Positions 34,341 to 42,593 of a DNA stretch of 64,000 nucleotides are shown in pieces. How positions within the stretch are numbered: the first letter of the stretch is position 1; each line of letters starts with the position of its first letter. This stretch comes from an uncultured Deferribacteraceae bacterium (GTDB lineage Bacteria; Chrysiogenota; Deferribacteres; CAMZNJ01). Under the pieces are notes generated by a model. The model saw nothing but the letters and a program-made list of their open reading frames with translations. It was not told the DNA's origin and made no database searches. The stretch lies in contig CAMZNS010000032.1 of NCBI GenBank assembly GCA_947313855.1, forward strand, positions 1-64,000, in the 5' to 3' direction. Position numbers and translations under genes: made by a program.

Positions 34341-36094
34341 TACCTACCAACCAGCCCAAGCCGATTAACGATTAAGTCCAACATCTGATCAACAGCCGTA
34401 ATAAACCTTGCGTTCGCCTCATACGACTTCTGAAATTTTGTAAGATTTATTGCCTCTTCATCGAGGGAGACCCCTGTAACTGCGTCTAAGCGTACACTTA
34501 CCGCCTGAAGTGAGACCAGCTTCGAGCCGGCAAAAATATCCGCCTCGTACTTCATGGCAGATATTTCCGCCACAAAAGAGGAGTAGTACGCCTCAAACGA
34601 TATATTCCCAAGCGACCCGCCAGTATTAATTCCTGACATGGCTATGGCGTTTGTATTATCGCCAACCTTACCTGACGTACCCGCCACCAAAAACCCTGAA
34701 TCCACCTGTATCTTTTGGCTTACAGAGATATCTCGCACACCTGTGCCGCTGAAAAAACTATTGAACCCCATAGCGGCCGAAAACCCCGTATTGTCGGCGG
34801 TGAAAGCGATTGTGCTGTTATCTTTACTCGACAGCACCAGTCGGTTGTCCGAATTAACAACAGCACTTATCAGCCCCCCTGAAGCATCACTAATCTTCTC
34901 CGCAATGCTCCCGATGGAGTCGACTTTAGGGTCGATACTAATGTTAACAGTTTGCACAACCGTATTGTTGTCGTCATAAATACTCAGGGAGAACGATCCC
35001 GCCTGCATCTGAAAACTCGTATTCTCAAACGTATCACCAAGGTGCTGTTGCAACGGGAATCGAGAATCGGTAACGCTGTAGGCGGAAACAAGACTAGACT
35101 CTGCACGCAAGTGTCGTCCTAGACCATGCACCTTGTTTGTTTCAAAGATTAGGGCACTAGCAAACGAATCTATCTGCTCGATGGTGTTCAGAAGGTTCTT
35201 GTCGCGAGAATCAAGGTCGCCGCGAATCGAGCCAGCACGTATTTGGCTAGTAATATCCACAGACTCGCCACGGGTGCCAATATTTACCCCCCGATACTTG
35301 ATTGTCAGGAGCCTGTCCTGCCCCTCCCCAACCTCGGTAATAAACTTACCCGCATCACCACGATCCACAGCCACAACACCAGCGATTACGACGGCATAAC
35401 TACCATCAACACGCTCCGTTACGTTTGTTGGTGCGTAGTTAGAGATTGTCGCCACAGCCATGTCACGTTTGTCACGCAATTCATTTGCGATTGTAACCCC
35501 ATCACTCTCAATCTCCACTATTTTCAGGTTATACTGAGCAATATTTTTCAACTGCATATTCATGTCATCCACAGCGATATTAACTTTGACCTCAATATCA
35601 TCGCGAACAGACTCAATATGCTTGTAGCCGTCTTGGAGCTTATCCGAAAGGGTGACAGCTTTGTTGACTACGTTGTTTCGGTTTGTCAGAGCTGTCTGGG
35701 TATCGTCTGGCGGTGTTCCCCCAAGGGTAACCCACGATTGTGTGTAGTCACTAAGGGCATCGGAGAGTCCGCCACTCCCGTCGAGTTCGTTGAAGTATTG
35801 TTGTAGGTTGCCGATGTTTTCCTGCATCGAAGACCACATGGTAAACCCCGACATTTCATGGCGAACATTTGATGCAAGGAGATCGTCGTAAACACGCTCA
35901 ACACGGGTAAGGCTAGCACCTGTGCCGAACCAACCACGAGTGTCGATAGCTTCACGGGATTCGATAACAGCACGTTGACGCGAATAACCGACCGTATTGG
36001 CATTAGAAATATTATTACCTGTAACACTGATTCCTGCTTGGGCGGTGTAGAGCCCCGACGAGCCGGTGTAGAGCATTCCGAACAAAGAACTCAT
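34340..36094 (-). CDS. flgK: Flagellar hook-associated protein FlgK
   Basis: FlgK (HAP1) is the first hook-filament junction protein. It starts MSSLFGMLYTGSSGLYTAQA with the classic GNNISNANTVGYSRQ and ends in the D0 helix EEAINLTKFQKSYEANARFITAVDQMLDLIVNRLG. At 584 residues the length is normal, in contrast to FlgL. It begins 3 bp after flgN, its chaperone, so the two are probably coupled. GGGGTAAGCC precedes the ATG. Confidence 0.97.
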   Translation of the reverse strand: MSSLFGMLYTGSSGLYTAQAGISVTGNNISNANTVGYSRQRAVIESREAIDTRGWFGTGASLTRVERVYDDLLASNVRHEMSGFTMWSSMQENIGNLQQYFNELDGSGGLSDALSDYTQSWVTLGGTPPDDTQTALTNRNNVVNKAVTLSDKLQDGYKHIESVRDDIEVKVNIAVDDMNMQLKNIAQYNLKIVEIESDGVTIANELRDKRDMAVATISNYAPTNVTERVDGSYAVVIAGVVAVDRGDAGKFITEVGEGQDRLLTIKYRGVNIGTRGESVDITSQIRAGSIRGDLDSRDKNLLNTIEQIDSFASALIFETNKVHGLGRHLRAESSLVSAYSVTDSRFPLQQHLGDTFENTSFQMQAGSFSLSIYDDNNTVVQTVNISIDPKVDSIGSIAEKISDASGGLISAVVNSDNRLVLSSKDNSTIAFTADNTGFSAAMGFNSFFSGTGVRDISVSQKIQVDSGFLVAGTSGKVGDNTNAIAMSGINTGGSLGNISFEAYYSSFVAEISAMKYEADIFAGSKLVSLQAVSVRLDAVTGVSLDEEAINLTKFQKSYEANARFITAVDQMLDLIVNRLGLVGR

Positions 36095-36097
36095 GGC

Positions 36098-36598
36098 TTA
36101 CCCCTTAAATGAAATGGTGCTAATGTCTGAACCGCCACTTGTTGGTTTCCAAGGTGAGTTTGCGTAAACGCCACTATTTGCAATCCCCACCGACTGAAAG
36201 AACCCCTCGCAAAGACGCTTATTTGTGTTATAAACCGACTGGAGTTGAGCCGTCAACCCCTTCAGAGCTAGCACCTGTTCTTCGATTGTTTTTTGCAGTA
36301 GCTCCAACTCTGTTGCGATAGAGGTGTCAGGCATATCTTTCAACGCCTCGATAACTTGAGGGAGAGTCATCTCCGACGATCCAAGCTCTCGGCACACTCT
36401 GGTCATAATGGCGGTCTTGCTTTTGCCAAGAACAGCTTCGTTTGCGATGAGTGTCTCCTTACGCTTGGTAAACTCCTCCACCGCCTCACTATCCCATTGT
36501 ATTGCACTTTCAAGCTCTTGAGTCGAGATGGTAATAAATTCCGTCAAAAGGTTGGACGACGACACTAAAACATCTCTCAAGCGTTGAATAATCTCCAT
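36098..36598 (-). CDS. flgN: FlgN-like export chaperone
   Basis: FlgN keeps FlgK and FlgL soluble before type III export. The protein is largely helical with coiled-coil heptads (LLTEFITISTQELESAIQWD; ELELLQKTIEEQVLALKGLT) and a late segment VYANSPWKP-like typical of the family's C terminus. The identification depends on length (166 residues), helical pattern and position between flgM and flgK. The ATG at 36598 (MEIIQRLRDVL) has GAGGTG 5 nt upstream, while the longer reading adds an unlikely leader. Confidence 0.78.
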   Translation of the reverse strand: MEIIQRLRDVLVSSSNLLTEFITISTQELESAIQWDSEAVEEFTKRKETLIANEAVLGKSKTAIMTRVCRELGSSEMTLPQVIEALKDMPDTSIATELELLQKTIEEQVLALKGLTAQLQSVYNTNKRLCEGFFQSVGIANSGVYANSPWKPTSGGSDISTISFKG

Positions 36599-37004
36599 AA
36601 CGTCACCTCGATCATAAGTATCATTTGCGTTCATCAGTAGTGTTAACGGCATTCTCAGCACTGGCTAACACTACTCCACATATCACTCTATTCCCTAGCA
36701 ATTTTCTAGCCAACTCTCCGCCGTCTGGCGTTGTGGACGTGTGGGACGTGTGGGACGCGGGGGGACGCATGGAACGTGTGGGACGTGTGGGACGTGTGGG
36801 ACGCGGGGGACGCGGGGGGACGCGGGGGGACGCATGAGGATGGACGGTGCTGGCACTCTAGTGGAGCAGGTGATATTTTACGGGAGCAAAGCGAACAGCG
36901 AAGATTAATGGAGAAAACGGACGACCAAATGAACGCAGGAGCAAAACTAACGAACGCAGGAGCAAAACTAACGGACAAGTGGACAAAACTAACGGACAGG
37001 CGGA
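36599..37004 (-). other. Gap between flgM and flgN
   Basis: About 400 bp without a gene. It contains the GGGACGTGTGGGACG repeat (36737-36840) and, at 36925-37005, several copies of GGAGCAAAACTAACGGAC-like units. The C-terminal stop of FlgM lies next to these repeats. Confidence 0.6.
36737..36840 (+). repeat. Intergenic G-rich tandem repeat
   Basis: Irregular units of 9-10 bp, GGGACGTGT and GGGACGCGGG, repeat about ten times. All-frame openness here produces spurious ORFs. Confidence 0.88.
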
Positions 37005-37325
37005 CTACTCCGAGTCAAGAGATATCTCATCAAACACACTATTAACCATCGCCGCCGCAATTAAATCGGGAGAGGGCTTGTACGTTCCATTAGCAATCTT
37101 TTCCTTAAGATCATTCACCAAATCCAAACGAATATTCGGCTGACTCTCAATGGACTTGGACAAAGAGGAAGCACTACTACTCACAGATACAGAGGCTGCC
37201 GATGGCACCTTGGCACCAGGGGAGGACTCTGCACCCACAAGAGCATTACGTTTACTACTGTTTACACTTACCCTATCTGAATCTAGATAAGGTGGCAATA
37301 ACGACGCATCTCCGTTTATTTTCAT
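37005..37325 (-). CDS. flgM: Anti-sigma-28 factor FlgM
   Basis: FlgM binds FliA until the hook is complete and is then exported, releasing late gene expression. The C-terminal sigma-binding region NIRLDLVNDLKEKIANGTYKPSPDLIAAAMVNSVF matches the family pattern (R-x-x-x-V-x-x-L-K-x-x-I-x-x-G-x-Y). The N-terminal half is Ser/Val-rich and disordered, as usual for an exported protein. It has 106 residues and GAGG about 8 nt before the ATG. Its partner FliA is outside the window. Confidence 0.9.
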   Translation of the reverse strand: MKINGDASLLPPYLDSDRVSVNSSKRNALVGAESSPGAKVPSAASVSVSSSASSLSKSIESQPNIRLDLVNDLKEKIANGTYKPSPDLIAAAMVNSVFDEISLDSE

Positions 37326-37708
37326 AGTAAACCTCTATGGGTCTGCAAACACACCCTTGCAGCAATTAGATACCCTGAGACGATAACCCTAACTAGTTAG
37401 CAATTCAATTAGCAACTCTCAATTTAGATTCTCAACCTAGACTGCCGATTGCTATGGCAACTAATTACAATATCGACATTAAGTAATAATTCTAAACATA
37501 AATATAATATATGTCTACTGAAGTCAGTATTTAGTTCAGTTTCCGAGACAATTAGTTCAGTTTCCGAGACAATTAAACAACAAGCACAACAGCTCTGCAA
37601 CAGGCTAGAAAGCGAACAAGAAATTATAACTCGGATACGACGATAACTACGACTCTGCAACACAAACTGCACTACCGTAGATAATACACGCCTGCTACTA
37701 CATTAATC
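37326..37708. other. Gap between flgJ and flgM with a 21-bp tandem repeat
   Basis: No gene is seen. Two perfect adjacent 21-bp copies (37531-37551, 37552-37572; TTAGTTCAGTTTCCGAGACA...) are present. A weak sigma-28-like pair on the minus strand (TTTAGAAT, 11 bp, GTCGATAT at 37496-37470) could drive flgM, but the -35 match is poor. Confidence 0.55.
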
Positions 37709-38245
37709 CTAATATACTTTGTTGTCAAGTGCTTTGTCGTTAAAATTCTGAGACTTTATCTCTCTAAGGGTGCTGGATAGCCCCAAATACTGATCTGTTA
37801 GCATGTTGCTATTTATTTTATCACCACCATTATTGTTACCAGCTGTAACTTCAACATCCGAAGACGGAACTATTACCCCTGCCGATCTGAGCTGATTAGT
37901 GCGATTCTCATGCCAACCTTCAAGGGTCGGTAGCAGAGATTGATACACCATTTCAGAGAGACCGTAAGGATTTTTGTGCGACGCCATGTCGGCAATTTCT
38001 GCATCCAACATGGAGGTAAATATTTTCTCCTCTTGAGTTGTCTGAAATAAACCTTTCTCGTCATCGTCAGAAAAACTTATCTTACGCATGGACTTAAATA
38101 TTTCGTTGGTCAATAGCGACTCGAAACTTTCTGCCAATGTGCGTAACTTATCCTTCTGCATGCTCAAAAATTTCTCAGGATCGCGAGTATCCCCACCTAC
38201 CTGCATGGCGGTGGCTTTGTATTGAGTGCTGTTAATGCTTTCCAT
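37709..38245 (-). CDS. flgJ: FlgJ rod-binding domain protein (no muramidase)
   Basis: FlgJ caps the growing rod. Only the N-terminal rod-binding domain is present: LAESFESLLTNEIFKSMRK at about 37-55, EEKIFTSMLDAEIADMASHKNPYGLSEMVYQSLLP at about 73-107. The C-terminal tail is polar and lacks the glucosaminidase/SLT domain, so a separate lytic enzyme must open the peptidoglycan. At 178 residues this matches single-domain FlgJ. It is separated from flgI by 14 bp, in the same operon. Confidence 0.85.
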   Translation of the reverse strand: MESINSTQYKATAMQVGGDTRDPEKFLSMQKDKLRTLAESFESLLTNEIFKSMRKISFSDDDEKGLFQTTQEEKIFTSMLDAEIADMASHKNPYGLSEMVYQSLLPTLEGWHENRTNQLRSAGVIVPSSDVEVTAGNNNGGDKINSNMLTDQYLGLSSTLREIKSQNFNDKALDNKVY

Positions 38246-38259
38246 GATAATGCCCCTTG

Positions 38260-39339
38260 TTAGATTATTTCCAGTTCTGCGTGCAATGCACCTGCAACTT
38301 TCACACTTTGGAGTATGGCTATGAGGTCGTTGGAGGTGGCACCCACGGCGTTGAGGGCACGGATGAGATCCCCGATGGTTGCCCCCCCCCCTAGGGAGAA
38401 TACACTTGCTTGTGTTGCACCTTCGATGAGGGGATCGAGGTCGTTTGGTGCTCCATCGAGTGGTGCATCGCTCCCTATTGTGATGGTCATCCCTGCGTGT
38501 GATACTGCCACTTGGTTGATGCTAACGTCCGAGCCCATGACAACCGTACCTGTGCGTTGGTCGATTACTACTCTGGCAAAATTTGCGGGGGTAATTTCTA
38601 GGTTGAGGATGGTGTTGAGGAAGTCGTAGTAGCTTGCACGATAGTTTTCAGGGACAGCAACCGAAACCGTATTCGGGCTTGAGATGATGCTGATGGGTGA
38701 GTTGAAGAATTTGTTGATGGCATTTTTGATGCTTACGGTGTCGTCAACGTTGTACCTTGATAGCGACAGGTCGATCTTTGTGGTGTCCATGTTGTAGTCG
38801 ATTTTGTGTTCGACAAACCCACCGTTGGGGATATTCCCTGCAGTCAGTGCGACACCGTTGGGGTCGACAACAACTTGTCCTTGAGCGATGGCGTATATTT
38901 GTCCATCGGCACCAACAAGTTGTGTCATTAGTAGTGTGCCGCTTGCCAGCGAGCTAGCGTCCCCTAGGGATGATATTTTCAGGTCGATACGTGATCCCGG
39001 TTGTGCGAATGGTGGTAGCATTGCTGTGACCATAACAGCGGCGACGTTATTGACGTTGATGTCTGCTGCGTTTACCGATACTCCCATGCGTTCCAGAGCT
39101 GAGGAGAGTGATTGCACGGTGAATTGTGCATTTTGCGAGTTATCGCCGGTGCCTTCAAGACCTACAACGAGTCCGTATCCGATGAGCTGATTGAATCGAA
39201 TCCCTTCGACGGTGGATATGTCCCGTATTTTCACTGATGCTAGAAGGTTGGTGCTAAGGAGTAGCATGACTGTTGTGATGGCAATGATGGCCAAGGGTTG
39301 TTTCCCATCTATTTTGGTGTACTTTGCGAATCTAGTCAT
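38260..39339 (-). CDS. flgI: Flagellar P-ring protein FlgI
   Basis: FlgI builds the periplasmic P ring. A signal peptide (AIIAITTVMLLLSTNLLA) is followed by VKIRDISTVEGIRFNQLIGYGLVVGLEGTGDN, the family hallmark, then NVAAVMVTAMLPPFAQPGSRIDLKISSLGDASSL and the C-terminal LIRALNAVGATSNDLIAILQSVKVAGALHAELEII. At 359 residues it is complete. A sigma-54 promoter signature lies about 85 bp upstream. Confidence 0.98.
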   Translation of the reverse strand: MTRFAKYTKIDGKQPLAIIAITTVMLLLSTNLLASVKIRDISTVEGIRFNQLIGYGLVVGLEGTGDNSQNAQFTVQSLSSALERMGVSVNAADINVNNVAAVMVTAMLPPFAQPGSRIDLKISSLGDASSLASGTLLMTQLVGADGQIYAIAQGQVVVDPNGVALTAGNIPNGGFVEHKIDYNMDTTKIDLSLSRYNVDDTVSIKNAINKFFNSPISIISSPNTVSVAVPENYRASYYDFLNTILNLEITPANFARVVIDQRTGTVVMGSDVSINQVAVSHAGMTITIGSDAPLDGAPNDLDPLIEGATQASVFSLGGGATIGDLIRALNAVGATSNDLIAILQSVKVAGALHAELEII

Positions 39340-39421
39340 ATTAGTTTATTCCCTGCGTGTATTTATTCGGCTACGTTGTTGCACCTTGTTAAGGGCGTTG
39401 TTTGTTGCCATGTAGTTCACA

Positions 39422-39436
39422 GCAATTAGTGTGCCA
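39422..39436 (-). promoter_or_regulatory. Sigma-54 promoter for the flgI operon
   Basis: On the minus strand TGGCAC-ACTAA-TTGCT matches the -24/-12 consensus fully, with GG-N10-GC spacing. Predicted start is near 39411, giving a leader of about 70 nt to the flgI ATG. rpoN itself lies at 52-53.7 kb. Confidence 0.75.
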
Positions 39437-39484
39437 TGGGGTGGCGGTTTGGTTAAACCAGATTGTTTGGTTAAACGCCCTTGT

Positions 39485-41434
39485 TTAGTTAAACGCCCCC
39501 GCTGCTTCGAGTATGCTTACAATGTTCACGCTATTGTACAACCCTGCCACACGCCTTGCTGTAAACCCTGCGTCGTTGGTATGAGTAACGTCGGCACCGT
39601 AAACGAGTAGTTGTTGTACTAGCTGTTGGTTGTTGTTTGTTACCCCCCATATTAGTGGTGAGTCGCCGGCAATGTTGTAGATATTCGGGTTCGCACCATT
39701 TTTCAGCAGTAGGTTGACGATGGTGAGTGAGTCGCGACTTGCGGCTAGTATGAGTGGTGTGTTCCCTTCAACATTTTGTGTGTTCAGGTTGGCACCAGCA
39801 TCAACTAGCATGGACACAATACCGTATTGATCTTGTGCGATTGCGAGGAAGATGGCGGTGTTGCCTGTTTCGTTGTCCACAATATCGGGGGAGGCACCCA
39901 ACCTTAGGGCACGCTGTACTTTGGCGATGTTGCCCGTATTGGCACCATCAAACATCATGGCATTGTATTCGGTTAGTTGGCTGTAGTATTCGGAGAGGAT
40001 ATTTTGTATTACGGGATAGCCGTTCTGTTCAGCAATGTCGTATGCTGTGGAGCGTTCGTTGTTTTGAGTAAGTGGGTTCGGTTTGTTTTCGATAACGAGG
40101 CGAACCATATCGAGGAACCCATTGGAAGACGCAACCATGAGTGGTGTGTTCCCGTCGGAGTTGACGATGTCGACCATGGCACCGTCGTTGAGTGCTTCAC
40201 GTGCGGTGGCAATGCTGTTATTCATTACGGCAAGCATGAGGGGGGTGTTGCCTTGATTGTCTTTTGTTTCGAGGTTGGCACCGTAGTTGACTAACGTACG
40301 CATGGTGAATACGTTGTCGTTGTAGGATGCGAGGGAGAGGGCTGTTCGACCATTGTTGTCCCGTGTTTCGATATCAGTGGAGTAGGAGGCTAGTATGTTT
40401 GCTGTGGCGGAGTTGCCCACACTGGCAGCAATCATGAGGGGGGTACGCCCCTGAGCGTCCACCGTATCTATCTGTGCACCGCTAGCAATGAGCAGGTTAA
40501 CAATGTCGGAGTCGCCACGGTATGATGCGTACGCCAAAACGGACATCTCTTGGTTATCCTTGCTGTTGGGGCTAGCACGAAGGCGTAGTAGCATCTCCAC
40601 AACGTCTTCATGGGAGTACACAACAGCATACATGAGGGCGGTTTGCCCCCGAGCGTTGGTTCGGAAGATGTCCGCACCCTGTTCGATGAGGAATGTTGCT
40701 GTTTCGTATTGGTTGTTGGCGAGGGCGTACATGAGAGCTGTGTTGCCTAAGGCATCCACGGTGTTGATGCTCAGGGTGGACACCTCGATACTGCGAGCAA
40801 GGGCATCAAGCTGACCGCGAGACGCCGCATAAAGTAGGGGGCTCTTAGGGGACAAACCAACATCTATGTTGACCAAACTCTTCTCTTGAACCACAGTGTA
40901 ACGCTTAGTCAACGTTGCAATACTGTTGGAGTCGTCTAGGTTGCTCTTCATACCCATACGCTCACGCATACTGTAAGCGTTAGCTGAGTCCTCAATGTAG
41001 AGGATCGTCTGAACGGTGTCGGAACGCTCACCAATGGTTTCACTCGAAGTGAGCACGTTGTCCACAACAACAAGCTTACGAAGCAGGGTTGACTGTGGTA
41101 TCTGGTAAATATTGCCGTAATCGAAGTCCACCGCAATCCCGATACGATTAACATCTGTCCCCAAGGCATTGTTGTTGATGAACCACTCACCACGACGACG
41201 AACAAGATCTATGGACACGTCGCGATAACCACGCTTCTCCAAAACAACATGATAGCTGTCGCCAGAGATGCGAACCCATGAAGGGAGTGCCGCAACTTTA
41301 TTGTTGATAAAATATTCAGCATTCTTTTTGGATGGTGGCTTGGTAAGGCTTCGAACATCAGACGAAAAATATGAACAAGACGCTATTATGGGCAAAATTA
41401 ACATCACCAAACCCAACTTCAAAAACCTCAACAT
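39485..41434 (-). CDS. Ankyrin-repeat lipoprotein with PEGA-like region
   Basis: The lipoprotein signal MLRFLKLGLVMLILPIIASC ends at the lipobox Cys (residue 20). Residues about 45-110 resemble a PEGA-type module plus the RRRGEWFINNNALG...VDFDYGNIYQIP segment seen in outer-membrane lipoproteins. From about 195 to the end are about 13 ankyrin repeats (DALGNTALMYALANNQYETA, DAQGRTPLMIAASVGNSAT, NVEGNTPLILAASRDSL), a protein-protein interaction scaffold. The start at 41434 has GGAGGG 8 nt upstream. It lies directly upstream of flgI on the same strand, but that gap carries its own sigma-54 promoter. Partner and function are unknown. Confidence 0.85.
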   Translation of the reverse strand: MLRFLKLGLVMLILPIIASCSYFSSDVRSLTKPPSKKNAEYFINNKVAALPSWVRISGDSYHVVLEKRGYRDVSIDLVRRRGEWFINNNALGTDVNRIGIAVDFDYGNIYQIPQSTLLRKLVVVDNVLTSSETIGERSDTVQTILYIEDSANAYSMRERMGMKSNLDDSNSIATLTKRYTVVQEKSLVNIDVGLSPKSPLLYAASRGQLDALARSIEVSTLSINTVDALGNTALMYALANNQYETATFLIEQGADIFRTNARGQTALMYAVVYSHEDVVEMLLRLRASPNSKDNQEMSVLAYASYRGDSDIVNLLIASGAQIDTVDAQGRTPLMIAASVGNSATANILASYSTDIETRDNNGRTALSLASYNDNVFTMRTLVNYGANLETKDNQGNTPLMLAVMNNSIATAREALNDGAMVDIVNSDGNTPLMVASSNGFLDMVRLVIENKPNPLTQNNERSTAYDIAEQNGYPVIQNILSEYYSQLTEYNAMMFDGANTGNIAKVQRALRLGASPDIVDNETGNTAIFLAIAQDQYGIVSMLVDAGANLNTQNVEGNTPLILAASRDSLTIVNLLLKNGANPNIYNIAGDSPLIWGVTNNNQQLVQQLLVYGADVTHTNDAGFTARRVAGLYNSVNIVSILEAAGAFN

Positions 41435-41491
41435 AACAAGAACCCTCCGCACACGGACACACAACCATGACTAGTAACTCTCCTCTTTCAA

Positions 41492-41505
41492 GCAATTTCA
41501 ATACC
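41492..41505 (-). promoter_or_regulatory. Possible sigma-54 promoter of the ankyrin gene
   Basis: Minus-strand TTGGTAT-TGAAA-TTGCTTG keeps GG-N10-GC and TTGC, but has TAT for CAC in the -24 element. It lies about 60 bp before the start codon. Confidence 0.4.
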
Positions 41506-41614
41506 AACTCAAACGACAAGAGCAAAAAATACACAAACAAAAAAGGGCAAGCACAGCACAATAATGCTGAACCTACCCTCTTACGTAAACTATTCGAGTT
41601 GAAAAGCTTAAAGC

Positions 41615-42436
41615 CTACTTTTTACTGTTGTGGTGTGCCTCTTCGATAATATTGAGAAGATCACGGGAACCAGACACAACGTTAAACCCAGAGTCAGCAT
41701 ACATAACCTCACCAGTGATAGCACTAGCAAGATAACTCGACAAGAATGCCGCTACATTACCAACCTCTTCCTGAGTTACAAGCTTGCGACTTGGTGCAAT
41801 AACCTCGAAGGAGCGTAGGAGGGAGTTGAAGTTGCCAACACCGCTAGCAGCAAGGGTTTTGATCGGGCCAGCGGAAATAGCATTAACGCGAATACCCTTG
41901 GTGGAGCCGAGATCGTCGGCAAGGTAGATTACCGATGCTTCGAGGGCTGCTTTCGCAACACCCATAACGTTGTAGGATGGAACAACTTTTTGTGAGCCGT
42001 AGTAGGTTAGTGTTAGGAAGCTGCTCCCCGGCTTCATCATGGGGGAGAAGTGTTGTGCGACGCTAACAAAGGAGTAGCAGCTAATGTCTAGTGCAACTTT
42101 GAACGCATCTCGTGTTGTTTGTGAAAATGGTGCTTTCAGAGCTTCACGTGGGGCATAGGCTACGGAGTGTATTACGATATCCACCTCGCCAAAAACCTCT
42201 TTGGTGAGGGCGGCGGCCTTTTCCACATCGGCGTCTATGCTTAGGTCTGCCTCCGCACATATTTTTGCGTTATATTTTTCTGCAATGGGTTGAACCCTTT
42301 TCTCGAGTTGTGGTATCCCGTAAAACAAGCCTAACTCAGCACCTTCACGATGAAGTGCTTCGGCAATACCTGCCGCTATCGACTTGTCATTTGCAATACC
42401 AAAAATTACGGCTTTTTTGCCCTTTAATATTCCCAT
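41615..42436 (-). CDS. fabI: Enoyl-ACP reductase FabI
   Basis: FabI reduces enoyl-ACP in each round of fatty acid elongation using NADH. It is an SDR enzyme with FGIANDKSIAAGIAEAL (FabI-type cofactor loop), HSVAYAPREAL, and the catalytic Tyr/Lys pair in YNVMGVAKAALEASVIYLA (Y-x6-K). A C-terminal substrate loop, AISAGPIKTLAASGV, is also present. Its 273 residues fit the family. It is downstream of radA on the same strand with a 157-bp gap. AGAGG lies 9 nt before the ATG. Confidence 0.96.
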   Translation of the reverse strand: MGILKGKKAVIFGIANDKSIAAGIAEALHREGAELGLFYGIPQLEKRVQPIAEKYNAKICAEADLSIDADVEKAAALTKEVFGEVDIVIHSVAYAPREALKAPFSQTTRDAFKVALDISCYSFVSVAQHFSPMMKPGSSFLTLTYYGSQKVVPSYNVMGVAKAALEASVIYLADDLGSTKGIRVNAISAGPIKTLAASGVGNFNSLLRSFEVIAPSRKLVTQEEVGNVAAFLSSYLASAITGEVMYADSGFNVVSGSRDLLNIIEEAHHNSKK

Positions 42437-42593
42437 AACTAAAACCTCTAAAACATATTACTTTGAATACCCTAATAACTAACACAAAAGCATATACTTT
42501 TGCAACATACAATTAACGTAAAAAGAACAAATATTAAAAAAACGTCGAACTTAGCATGCAGAAACGTACTCAAAACCATGGCAACTGCCCTAT

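Noticed and set aside
37470-37496. Sigma-28 promoter for flgM
   Set aside because: The -10 part (GTCGATAT) is fair, but the -35 part matches only half of the consensus, so it is mentioned only in the gap entry.
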